Below are positions 16,108-21,449 of a DNA stretch of 21,449 nt, piece by piece. Source of the stretch: an uncultured Armatimonadota bacterium (GTDB lineage Bacteria; Armatimonadota; UBA5829; DTJY01). A program made the translations under genes and the position numbers. The number at the start of each line of letters is the position of its first letter. Position 1 is the stretch's first letter. A model generated the notes under the pieces. The model was not told the origin of the DNA, made no database searches, and saw nothing but the letters and a program-made list of their open reading frames with translations. The stretch covers positions 1-21,449 of the forward strand of contig CALNCU010000159.1 of the NCBI GenBank assembly GCA_937875395.1, given 5' to 3'.

Positions 16108-17223
16108 TTACTCCTCTCTGAACGCGGCTATGCCCAGTTCAAGCGCGCGTGCAAGGAGCCTTTTTGCCTCCGGGTCGGCGGCTTCTTCTATAGTCTTTTT
16201 CATGTGCCTGCTAAATCTGCCGCGGATTGTGAGGTCGCCCTCTGCAATATCTGAAGAGGCAAGAATCCCGGATGTATCTATAGAGATATAGTGGCAGGAT
16301 TCCTTAAAACGCTCCGAGAGTTCTTCCAGCACCGATGCCACATCCTCCGCCGGCATGCCGGAGAGTTTAAGATGGACAAGGTTGTTTGCCTGGCAGTATT
16401 TACGGACGGCATCAAAAAGGCTGCCCTGCGTATCAAAGGAGGTGCAATCAATATCTGCAGACAACATGGTGCGGGTGTTGGTCTTTAACGGCAGAGTTGT
16501 GACGCTTCCATCGTCTTCCACCTCTCCGTAAATTGCAAACCGGTCGCCAAGCTCCGGGGAATCAAAGCTTATCCCCTCTGGCGTTCCGGGGTAGCAGCCT
16601 GCATATAGTGCGCTGCCCGTCTCTATGGGCTGGCAGCTGTGATAGTGTCCAAGAGCGGCATAGTTAACTCCCGCGGCTTCCAGATCGCCTGCAGAGAAGG
16701 GGTGGTACCCGTTCATCTGCCCCTGAAAGTGCTCAAGGGAGGCGTGCACAAGGGCTATGCAGGGCAGGTCCGGCGTATGGAACCCGTCAAAGGCCCGGCG
16801 GCCGGAGCCCCCGCGCTCAAATGCGGTGCCGCAGACGGCCACGCCCATATCTTCCAGCAGCACGGTATCCCACGAAGTATCCATGAATACATGTACCTTG
16901 GAGGAGCTGAGCCTCTGCCAGATGCCGTTTGGCCGCGCGTAATCATGGTTGCCCGGTATGGCAAAGATCAGCCGCCCTGCATCTGTGAAACGCGTGAACT
17001 CCACCATGACCGCCTCTACATCCGTGGGGTCCGGGTCTGGGGAATCAAAAAGATCGCCCGCCACAAGGAGCATATCCGCCCCGCGCTCAAGGGCCGTGTC
17101 CACAATTTTGGCGAGCGCACGCCGCTGATCCCGCCTGCGTTCGTTGGCAAGCTGCGGGGGCAGAAACCCTAAGGGTCTGCCAAGGTGAAGATCTGCGGTG
17201 TGAACAAACCTGGCACGGGCCAC
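16108..17223 (-). CDS. SbcD/YhaO-like DNA repair metallophosphoesterase
   Basis: 371 residues, calcineurin-like fold, two-metal nuclease of the Mre11/SbcD class. Metal motifs: DLHLG (Asp11, His13), GDLFDS (Asp57), GNHD (Asn92, His93), VHAS (His160) and GHYH (His193, His195). The C-terminal 150 residues form the capping domain and probably the contact to the ATPase. GTG 17223 has AAAGGAG just upstream. A consensus promoter lies 58 bases before it. Co-transcribed with the SbcC-like ATPase, as in sbcDC and yhaON operons. The weak match to a particular subgroup means I name it by class only. Confidence 0.9.
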   Translation of the reverse strand: MARARFVHTADLHLGRPLGFLPPQLANERRRDQRRALAKIVDTALERGADMLLVAGDLFDSPDPDPTDVEAVMVEFTRFTDAGRLIFAIPGNHDYARPNGIWQRLSSSKVHVFMDTSWDTVLLEDMGVAVCGTAFERGGSGRRAFDGFHTPDLPCIALVHASLEHFQGQMNGYHPFSAGDLEAAGVNYAALGHYHSCQPIETGSALYAGCYPGTPEGISFDSPELGDRFAIYGEVEDDGSVTTLPLKTNTRTMLSADIDCTSFDTQGSLFDAVRKYCQANNLVHLKLSGMPAEDVASVLEELSERFKESCHYISIDTSGILASSDIAEGDLTIRGRFSRHMKKTIEEAADPEAKRLLARALELGIAAFREE

Positions 17224-17280
17224 GGTGCGCTCCTTTCTGGGCGTGTTGATGTGATAATCTATCTACAAACGTATGGTTGC

Positions 17281-17309
17281 ATTATAGGTAACGCACGCCG
17301 CTCTGTCAA
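17281..17309 (-). promoter_or_regulatory. Consensus sigma70 promoter of the SbcD-SbcC-like operon
   Basis: On the minus strand -35 TTGACA (17304-17309) and -10 TATAAT (17281-17286) with a 17-base spacer, a full match to consensus in both boxes. Predicted start near 17274, leaving a leader of about 50 bases. I see no LexA-type box (GAAC-N4-GTTC) overlapping it. Confidence 0.8.
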
Positions 17310-17334
17310 ACTTTGTCCGGTTCCGGGAAAGGGC

Positions 17335-17361
17335 TGGGCTTAAAACCCGTGAGCGGCCTGA
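17335..17361. repeat. Short repeat related to 20662-20704
   Basis: GGGCTTAAAACCCG followed by GCGGCCTG resembles GGGCTTAAACCCG followed by CGGGCAGGCT near 20668. Between the SbcD-like promoter and the rpsT terminator. The core is self-complementary (GGG..TTAA..CCC). Significance is uncertain because it is so short. Confidence 0.3.
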
Positions 17362-17383
17362 AGGGTTGGCGCCGGGCGGGCAC

Positions 17384-17403
17384 AAAAAAACCCGCCTCCC
17401 GGG
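17384..17403 (-). terminator. Probable rpsT terminator
   Basis: On the minus strand CCCG-GGAGG-CGGG is followed at once by seven T residues, 44 bases after the rpsT stop. An alternative, longer hairpin GGCGGG/CCCGCC (17375-17380 with 17391-17396) places the T-run in its loop. Either way the position fits the end of the rpsT transcript. Confidence 0.55.
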
Positions 17404-17446
17404 AAGGGATTGGGGTTTTCCTGTAAAAAGCTATTCTGAAGGCGGT

Positions 17447-17719
17447 TTACTGGGCCGCTTGTGCCTTGTTTGCAGCCCGCATCAGCCGGGATTTGCGCCG
17501 CGCCGCCGCGTTTTTGTGGATTATACCCTTCTCGGCAGCCTTGTCTGTAACGCTGGCTGCGGAAGAGATGGATTTTACCATGGCCTCTGCATCGCCGGAT
17601 GCAATTGCGGCCTTGGCACTTTTCACAAATGTCTTGATCTTGGATTTTGCCGCCACATTCCTAGCGTGCCGCTCGCGAGACTTTTTAACATCCTTGACCA
17701 CTGACTTTATGTTTGGCAA
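17447..17719 (-). CDS. rpsT: 30S ribosomal protein S20
   Basis: 90 residues, strongly basic and helical, beginning PNIKSVVKDVKKSRERHARN and carrying the conserved IHKNAAARRKSRLMR segment; it binds 16S rRNA early in 30S assembly. The start codon is TTG at 17719 with GGGGGTGA upstream; no ATG or GTG gives a proper N-terminus. E. coli rpsT also starts with UUG, which is tied to its autoregulation, so the rare start may be functional. Monocistronic: its own promoter with an A-rich upstream element and a terminator. Confidence 0.97.
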   Translation of the reverse strand: MPNIKSVVKDVKKSRERHARNVAAKSKIKTFVKSAKAAIASGDAEAMVKSISSAASVTDKAAEKGIIHKNAAARRKSRLMRAANKAQAAQ

Positions 17720-17794
17720 GAGAGTTCACCCCCAAATCGTAACTATCTCAAAAAGTAAGCATATTGAACCATCATACGGTTAATGCCATCTCAG

Positions 17795-17849
17795 GCAAAC
17801 CAGTATAACAGGTTTGCGGGAGAATAGCAAGTTCTTTTTCTCTTTTTCT
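17795..17849 (-). promoter_or_regulatory. rpsT promoter with UP element; -10 box inside an inverted repeat
   Basis: Minus strand: -35 TTGCTA (17825-17830), -10 TATACT (17802-17807), 17-base spacer. Upstream of -35 an A-rich run (17831-17849, AGAAAAAGAGAAAAAGAAC) is a likely UP element, as found at strong ribosomal promoters. The -10 box sits in the 9-base centre of a perfect 7-bp inverted repeat, GCAAACC (17795-17801) and GGTTTGC (17811-17817). The inverted repeat could be an operator. Confidence 0.7.
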
Positions 17850-17876
17850 GGCTTGCCGGATGCGGGCTGCTGCTAT

Positions 17877-17907
17877 AAAAAAGAGGGAGGCATAACGCCT
17901 CCCTCTT
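17877..17907 (-). terminator. Rho-independent terminator of the outer-membrane protein gene
   Basis: Minus strand: AAGAGGGAGGC (17907-17897), loop of five, GCCTCCCTCTT (17891-17881), 11 perfect pairs, followed by TTTTATA. About 78 bases after the stop at 17985; the repeat at 17928-17980 lies between them. Confidence 0.92.
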
Positions 17908-17927
17908 CAGGATTCTGTATTGCTTAG

Positions 17928-17980
17928 TACTTTTGCAGCAGCGTACCGGAGCACTCTGCGGCTAAAGTATTACCTGGTGA
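17928..17980 (+). repeat. Nested-hairpin repeat, diverged copy (copy 4)
   Basis: CTTTTGCAGCAGCGT (17930-17944) aligns with CTTCGGCAGCGGCGT of copy 1, and GCACTCTGCGGCTAAAGTAT (17951-17970) with GCACTCTGCGACCGAAGTAT. TGGTGA follows as in the full copies. In the outer stem one C-G pair of copy 1 is T-A here, a compensatory change; one other pair is lost. It lies in the 3' untranslated part of the outer-membrane protein transcript. Confidence 0.6.
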
Positions 17981-17984
17981 AATA

Positions 17985-18497
17985 CTAGAACAGGCCCAGG
18001 AACCCTGCCGAAAGGCCGTTGGATTCCGCAATATCACCGGTCTTGGTGATTACGCGGTACTCAGCAAAGACTGCCCTGTCGGTGGAGTTGCCTATGAAGA
18101 ACCTGGAGCCTGCATACAGCACTGCGCCAAGGCCGCCGTTTACGCCTGCGGCAGAGGTGTTTACATAGGAGAAACCTATACCTGCGTAAGGAAGCATGCC
18201 GGGAGTATTTACGTTAGTGAAGTTGTAAGACACGCTAGGGGTGATGCTCCACTGGGTGATGTTCTCGCCGCCTGCTGAAACATTGGCGAAATCCAGCCCG
18301 ATTCTGGGCTCCCAGTTAGGGGTCATGAACTTACCAAGCTCAACGCCCAGGCCAAAAACTGCGCTGGAACCGGTGTTATTCCATTCCAGTGAACCCTTGA
18401 CCTCTGTCTTTCCGGTGAGGTCCTGCGCGGCACAAGCCATGCCTGCTACGCAGACCATGAGAAGTGCGCACATAAGAAACAGTGTGACTTTTTTCAT
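17985..18497 (-). CDS. Small outer-membrane beta-barrel protein
   Basis: 170 residues. Start ATG 18497 is chosen because GGAGGGAAAG lies just upstream; an ATG 30 bases earlier would put KKRRER before the signal peptide. Residues 1-23 are a signal peptide ending ACA, cut before AQDL. The mature part is made of alternating amphipathic strands (about eight) and ends in GFLGLF; a terminal Phe is the usual signal for BAM-dependent insertion. This resembles OmpW/OmpA-type eight-strand barrels or outer-membrane beta-barrel domain proteins. Not closely recognised. It shares a bidirectional promoter region with murJ and has a strong terminator, so it is probably highly expressed. It is the main evidence that the cell has an outer membrane. 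Confidence 0.8.
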   Translation of the reverse strand: MKKVTLFLMCALLMVCVAGMACAAQDLTGKTEVKGSLEWNNTGSSAVFGLGVELGKFMTPNWEPRIGLDFANVSAGGENITQWSITPSVSYNFTNVNTPGMLPYAGIGFSYVNTSAAGVNGGLGAVLYAGSRFFIGNSTDRAVFAEYRVITKTGDIAESNGLSAGFLGLF

Positions 18498-18656
18498 TAC
18501 TCTTTCCCTCCGTTTTTTTGTATGCATCTCTCATGGGATTGCACGGAGGCTGTCCATGTTTCGCCTTCCGGCATCCCCTTTGGATGCATGTAAAAGGTTG
18601 CTTATACTACAAGCAGTTAACCTACTGCTTGAATTACAGGCAGCCCATCAACTGCT
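18498..18656 (-). other. Long 5' untranslated region of the outer-membrane protein gene with hairpins
   Basis: About 150 bases between the predicted start of transcription (near 18650) and ATG 18497. It contains CAAGCAG/CTGCTTG (18610-18616 with 18625-18631) and GCATCC/GGATGC (18571-18576 with 18582-18587). Long structured leaders are common on outer-membrane mRNAs, where they control stability or small-RNA binding; that role here is inference. Confidence 0.5.
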
Positions 18657-18684
18657 ATTATAGCGAATAATACAGATATGTCAA
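18657..18684 (-). promoter_or_regulatory. Consensus promoter of the outer-membrane protein gene
   Basis: Minus strand: -35 TTGACA (18679-18684) and -10 TATAAT (18657-18662), 16-base spacer; both boxes match consensus fully. Its -35 box is five bases from the -35 box of the murJ promoter on the other strand. Confidence 0.8.
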
Positions 18685-18689
18685 ACAGT

Positions 18690-18718
18690 TTGACAATTTT
18701 TGATTGGATTCTTATACT
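18690..18718 (+). promoter_or_regulatory. Consensus promoter of murJ, overlapping a 17-bp palindrome
   Basis: -35 TTGACA (18690-18695), 17-base spacer, -10 TATACT (18713-18718). Together with the opposite promoter it forms the perfect palindrome TGTCAAACAGTTTGACA (18679-18695). RNA polymerase cannot sit on both promoters at once. Predicted murJ transcription starts near 18725, which excludes upstream start codons at 18700 and 18721. Confidence 0.75.
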
Positions 18719-18798
18719 TAATGTGGTTGTTTTTGCGTAAAAATACAAATGCGGAAGCTTTTTGCCCCCAGCCGCCCCGCACAAGCACTCCTTTGGCA

Positions 18799-20625
18799 AT
18801 GCCGGAAAGAAAGACTGCAGGATTGAGCGAACTTACAAATACAGAAGTACCAGATACAGAATCCCGTCCGGTCAGGTCAACAAGCCGGGTGGTGGCAGCA
18901 GCCACGGGCCTTATGATAGTGACCATCCTTCTTTCACGCCTCCTGGGGTTTGTGAGGGAATCTCTGCTGCTCTACTATTTTGGGCGGGGCGCCCTCACAG
19001 ATATCTACAAGCAGTCCTTCATTATCCCGGATATGCTCTACTTTCTTATTGCAGGCGGAGCGCTCTCTTCTGCGTTCATTCCCGTGTTCACAAGGTACCT
19101 GGCGGAGGGCAGGGAAGAGGATGCCTGGAAGACCTTCTCCGTTATAGCCTGCGTGGCCATGCTGGCGGCTTCCGTATTTATTGTTTTGGGAGAGATCTTT
19201 GCAGTGCCGCTGTCAAGATTAGTCTCTCCGGGGTTCAGGCCGGAGCAGGTAAAGGAGATGGCGTACCTTACAAGGATTATCCTGCCCGCACAGGCCTTCT
19301 TCTTTTTAGGCGGCTTGATGATGGGTACCCTCTACGCCAGGAACCATTTTCTGACCCCGGCGCTCGGCCCGCTCATCTATAACGTGGGGATAATTGCGGG
19401 CGGGCTTATTACGGCGCATTTCCACAGAGCAGATATACAGTACCTTTCACGCCCGGAGATAGTACAGGCCATGCATGTTTACTTCTCTCCAACCGCCACT
19501 CCGGCAGAGCTTGCATCTGTGGTGGGGCAGGTGGATATATCGCACGTCCTGCGGGTGGGGACAAGGGTAGTCTCCGGCTACTCCTGGGGGGCGCTTATAG
19601 GCGCGTTTCTGGGGAACTTCTGCCTGCAGCTTCTTGTTATGAAGAGGATGGGGATGCGTTTTACCCCATCACTTGATGTTCGGCATGAGGGAGTAAAAAA
19701 GGTCTTTCTGCTTATGCTCCCGGTGATACTAGGACTCTCCCTTCCTCAGTTGGATGTTCAGATTAACAAGTTCTTCGGCACGTTCCTTGCCGTGGGGGCG
19801 GTAACGGCGCTGGATAATGCAAACAGGCTTATGCAGGTGCCCTACGGCGTCTTTGGGCAGGCCTTTGGCACGGCGGTCTTTCCCACGCTCTCCGCTCTTG
19901 CTGCAAAGAGCCTGTGGGATGATTACCGGGTTCAACTTAGCCAGGGTATCCGCGGAATTGTCTTTCTAACGCTCCCAGCATCCGTGCTTATGATGGTGCT
20001 GGCCACTCCCATAGTGAGGCTTGTGTTTGAGCACGGAAAGCTTGTCACCCCGCACGATACTTATATCACGGCTGTGGCGCTTGTCTTTTACTGCGCCGGG
20101 GTATTTGTGTGGAGCATACAGGCCGTAGTTGCCCGGGGATTTTATGCTCTGCATGATACGCTGACTGTTGTTCTCTCCGGTACCCTGGCAACAGTACTCT
20201 TTGTTATTATGAACGTTATCTTTATGCGTACTCCCTGGGCAAAGCTCCCTGAAGCGCCAGCCGGCTTGGCCCTTACCACCACACTGGCTGCATCTGCCCA
20301 CACGGGGCTTCTTATGTGGCTTTTAAGCCGGCGTACAGGGGGGATAGACGGCCGGCGGATTGTAACCTCCATAGGCAAAATGATGCTGGCTTCAGCCATA
20401 ATGGCCGGTTTTACCGGATTTGCCTACGGACAGATGCAATCCTTTGCTCCTTTTGCGCGGCTTATGCTTGCCAACAAGGTGGCCGCCACTATTCTGGAGA
20501 TCCTTGTAGCAGGAGGATTGGGGACGGCTGTTTATGCAGCGGCATCCTCATTATTAAGGATTGAAGAGATGCAGTACGCCGTCTCCATGTTTAAGAGACG
20601 CTTCCACAAAAAGACCTCTGAGTAG
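18799..20625 (+). CDS. murJ: Lipid II flippase MurJ (MviN family)
   Basis: Flips lipid II across the inner membrane for peptidoglycan synthesis. The family core begins RVVAAATGLMIVTILLSRLLGFVRE; the Arg/Glu pair in GFVRE, DIYKQSFIIPDMLYFLIAGGALSSAFIPVF and the repeated hydrophobic segments (about 14 helices) are all typical. ATG 18799 gives 608 residues and is chosen because it lies after the promoter; it has no clear ribosome site, so the start is uncertain. The protein is about 80-100 residues longer than most relatives: roughly 30 at the N-terminus and an extra segment at about 207-262 between helices. It is monocistronic, divergent from the outer-membrane protein gene. Confidence 0.93.
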   Translation: MPERKTAGLSELTNTEVPDTESRPVRSTSRVVAAATGLMIVTILLSRLLGFVRESLLLYYFGRGALTDIYKQSFIIPDMLYFLIAGGALSSAFIPVFTRYLAEGREEDAWKTFSVIACVAMLAASVFIVLGEIFAVPLSRLVSPGFRPEQVKEMAYLTRIILPAQAFFFLGGLMMGTLYARNHFLTPALGPLIYNVGIIAGGLITAHFHRADIQYLSRPEIVQAMHVYFSPTATPAELASVVGQVDISHVLRVGTRVVSGYSWGALIGAFLGNFCLQLLVMKRMGMRFTPSLDVRHEGVKKVFLLMLPVILGLSLPQLDVQINKFFGTFLAVGAVTALDNANRLMQVPYGVFGQAFGTAVFPTLSALAAKSLWDDYRVQLSQGIRGIVFLTLPASVLMMVLATPIVRLVFEHGKLVTPHDTYITAVALVFYCAGVFVWSIQAVVARGFYALHDTLTVVLSGTLATVLFVIMNVIFMRTPWAKLPEAPAGLALTTTLAASAHTGLLMWLLSRRTGGIDGRRIVTSIGKMMLASAIMAGFTGFAYGQMQSFAPFARLMLANKVAATILEILVAGGLGTAVYAAASSLLRIEEMQYAVSMFKRRFHKKTSE

Positions 20626-20661
20626 CGCTGCATAAAACGTGCTTTGGATGAGCAGGCAGTA

Positions 20662-20704
20662 CACCCCGGGCTTAAACCCGCGGGCAGGCTTGAGCAAGGC
20701 GCAT
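20662..20704 (+). repeat. CACCCC-type direct repeat, first copy
   Basis: Begins CACCCCGGGCTTAAACCC, then GGGCAGGCT and a GGCGCATC end. Matches 20973-21018, which reads CACCCCAGGATTAAACCT, GGGCAGGCT and GGCATCC, in the same direction. The two copies flank the hairpin repeats. Confidence 0.45.
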
Positions 20705-20718
20705 CAACCCCCGGTGCG

Positions 20719-20758
20719 ATACTTCGGTCGCAGAGCCGAAGGCGACGCTGCCGAAGCC
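20719..20758 (-). repeat. Nested-hairpin repeat, inverted core copy (copy 3)
   Basis: Reverse complement begins GGCTTCGGCAGCG and ends CTCTGCGACCGAAGTAT, identical to copy 1 at both arms. The inner stem differs: GCC-TTC-GGC replaces GTGC-TTT-GCAC, so sequence changed but pairing is kept. The terminal flanks of the full element are missing. It lies 126 bases before copy 2 in opposite orientation. Confidence 0.7.
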
Positions 20759-20854
20759 CAGGGCAGAGGAATAGCTACAGCGTATCCATCATCACCCTTG
20801 GTGTGCTGGCGGAGTGCCTCCGGAGAACCAGTCATTCGGTGAAAGCCAAGTACT

Positions 20855-20944
20855 TCACCAAAAAAGTTTTAATGGTTAACAAGGCTTCGGCAGCGGCGTG
20901 CTTCGCACTCTGCGACCGAAGTATCATCCGCCATAATTTGGTGA
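20855..20944 (+). repeat. Nested-hairpin repeat, copy 2 (full length)
   Basis: 90 bases with perfect 8-bp terminal inverted repeats TCACCAAA (20855-20862) and TTTGGTGA (20937-20944). Outer stem CTTCGG/CCGAAG (20885-20890 with 20916-20921), inner hairpin GTGC-TTC-GCAC (20898-20908). Compared with copy 1 the loop differs by one base, and the flanks by small insertions and deletions; the arms are identical. Confidence 0.8.
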
Positions 20945-20972
20945 GCCGCTCGACTAATCCGGGATAGGAGCG

Positions 20973-21018
20973 CACCCCAGGATTAAACCTTCATGGGCAG
21001 GCTGGATAAATCCGGCAT
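20973..21018 (+). repeat. CACCCC-type direct repeat, second copy
   Basis: See the first copy at 20662-20704. The shared blocks are CACCCC-GG-TTAAACC and GGGCAGGCT, with differing bases between. Confidence 0.4.
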
Positions 21019-21133
21019 CCGGCCTTTCTGCGTCTGCAATGGATTACTCATCTACCTCATTCTTATATAGATATCAGGCTTCTGCAGGCAAGTGGCCGCT
21101 ATAGGTATAAACATACTAGCCATATATTATACT

Positions 21134-21163
21134 TTGACATAATGCTGCCAGCTCATCTATAAT
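21134..21163 (+). promoter_or_regulatory. Consensus promoter of the CAP-domain gene
   Basis: -35 TTGACA (21134-21139), 18-base spacer, -10 TATAAT (21158-21163). The leader of about 97 bases contains GCAGTAG/CTACTGC (a 7-bp stem near 21211-21232), and CTCC (21246-21249) can pair with the ribosome site GGAG (21256-21259). Confidence 0.75.
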
Positions 21164-21266
21164 AGGCTACCTCTTTGTTTTGCTTCTGCCTGTCCTATCT
21201 ACCATGGTGGGCAGTAGGGTCAAGACTACTGCAAGAGATAAATTTCTCCAGAACCGGAGTTGGCGT

Positions 21267-21449
21267 ATGAAAAGGTTTGCAGCATTTGTCGTCTTTTTTC
21301 TTCTTTTATCTATGGCCGTATATGCAGATACCGCCCCCACAGCAGGCGGAACCCCGCAAGAGAATGCGAAGGTTGCCATGACGCCGGAAGAGTTGCGCTT
21401 TGTAGATTTGGTAAATACGGAGCGGGCAAAACAGGGGCTCTCCAAGCTT
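21267..21449 (+). CDS. Secreted CAP (SCP/PR1-like) domain protein, 5' part only
   Basis: 61 codons before the window ends. ATG 21267 follows GGAG (21256-21259). Residues 1-20 are a signal peptide (KR, hydrophobic core, cut after VYA), so the product is exported. The segment LRFVDLVNTERAKQGLSKL is the first helix of bacterial CAP domains (the usual pattern is LVNxERAKxGL). Bacterial CAP proteins are extracellular or periplasmic and mostly of unknown function. The rest, including the His/Glu cleft residues, lies outside the window, so the call rests on the N-terminal helix alone. Confidence 0.75.
   Translation, partial: MKRFAAFVVFFLLLSMAVYADTAPTAGGTPQENAKVAMTPEELRFVDLVNTERAKQGLSKL

Larger units (their letters stand above)
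20626..21133. other. Repeat-rich intergenic region after murJ
   Basis: Between the murJ stop and the next promoter I see no gene. The space holds two copies of a short CACCCC-type repeat, two copies of the nested-hairpin repeat in opposite orientation, and small hairpins such as CGGAG-TGC-CTCCG (20810-20822). Short open frames here have repeat-derived sequence and no ribosome sites. No intrinsic terminator with a T-run was found for murJ. Confidence 0.6.

Noticed and set aside
18679..18695. Palindrome read as a dedicated repressor operator
   Set aside because: Not asserted as such, because two opposed TTGACA boxes five bases apart generate most of the symmetry by themselves. Reported as a promoter arrangement instead.
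18700..18798. 33-residue N-terminal extension of MurJ from TTG 18700 or ATG 18721
   Set aside because: Both codons lie upstream of the predicted transcription start near 18725 and have no ribosome site; the residues are not MurJ-like.
20639..20967. Short plus-strand open frames after murJ
   Set aside because: They are made of repeat sequence, overlap each other and lack ribosome sites.
21167..21445. 92-codon minus-strand frame at the window end
   Set aside because: Antisense to a convincing signal peptide and CAP-domain start that has a promoter and ribosome site.
1..21449. CRISPR array, tRNA, rRNA, transposase, toxin-antitoxin pair or phage genes
   Set aside because: No regularly spaced repeats, cloverleaf sequences or matching protein motifs were seen on either strand. 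The hairpin repeats are too few and too widely spaced to be CRISPR.
21444..21449. The window ends in AAGCTT, a HindIII site
   Set aside because: It could mark a clone end, but the sequence continues as an ordinary open frame to the last base and one hexamer is not evidence.

Overview
The window looks like a chromosomal stretch of a free-living, Gram-negative-type (diderm) bacterium of moderately high GC. Diderm character rests on a small outer-membrane beta-barrel protein with a signal peptide and a C-terminal Phe. A fragment of an H-X9-DG (DUF1559, pseudopilin-like) protein is typical of Planctomycetota, Verrucomicrobiota/Lentisphaerota and Armatimonadota. I lean weakly to an Armatimonadota-like organism; this is inference, since no rRNA or tRNA gene is present.

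Layout. (1) 1-2236: a hairpin repeat, a small orphan ORF ending in a strong hairpin, an AIF/ferredoxin-reductase-type flavoprotein on the minus strand, and a 379-base spacer. (2) 2237-3667: a secreted DUF4139 protein with its own terminator. (3) 3752-11862: a plus-strand unit with a good sigma70 promoter and a complete, tightly packed tryptophan operon trpE-G-D-C-F-B-A, followed closely by deoC and recO. All seven trp genes have recognisable family motifs, and the named catalytic residues I checked are present. (4) 17309-11874, minus strand: a consensus promoter, an SbcD-like nuclease, an SbcC/YhaN-like ATPase with a membrane hairpin, a TIM-barrel sugar isomerase, the remnant of a DUF1559 gene, and a WalJ/YycJ-type metallo-beta-lactamase protein with its own promoter. 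(5) 17384-18497, minus: rpsT (TTG start, A-rich UP element, -10 box inside an inverted repeat) and the outer-membrane protein gene with a textbook terminator. (6) 18657-18718: two consensus promoters back to back, serving the outer-membrane gene (minus) and murJ, the lipid II flippase (plus). (7) 20626-21449: a 640-base spacer full of repeats, then a strong promoter and the start of a secreted CAP-domain protein cut by the window end.

Most of the window is core metabolism (Trp synthesis, DNA repair, ribosome, cell wall). The most unusual structure lies between the genes: a roughly 90-bp repeat whose ends are inverted (TCACCAAA/TTTGGTGA in the best copy) and whose core folds into a nested hairpin. 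Two full direct copies sit at the two ends of the window, an inverted core copy lies beside one of them, and a diverged copy follows the outer-membrane gene. Base changes between copies are partly compensatory, so the fold seems to be kept. I see no CRISPR array, transposase, phage gene or defence island, and no clear novel multi-gene system.
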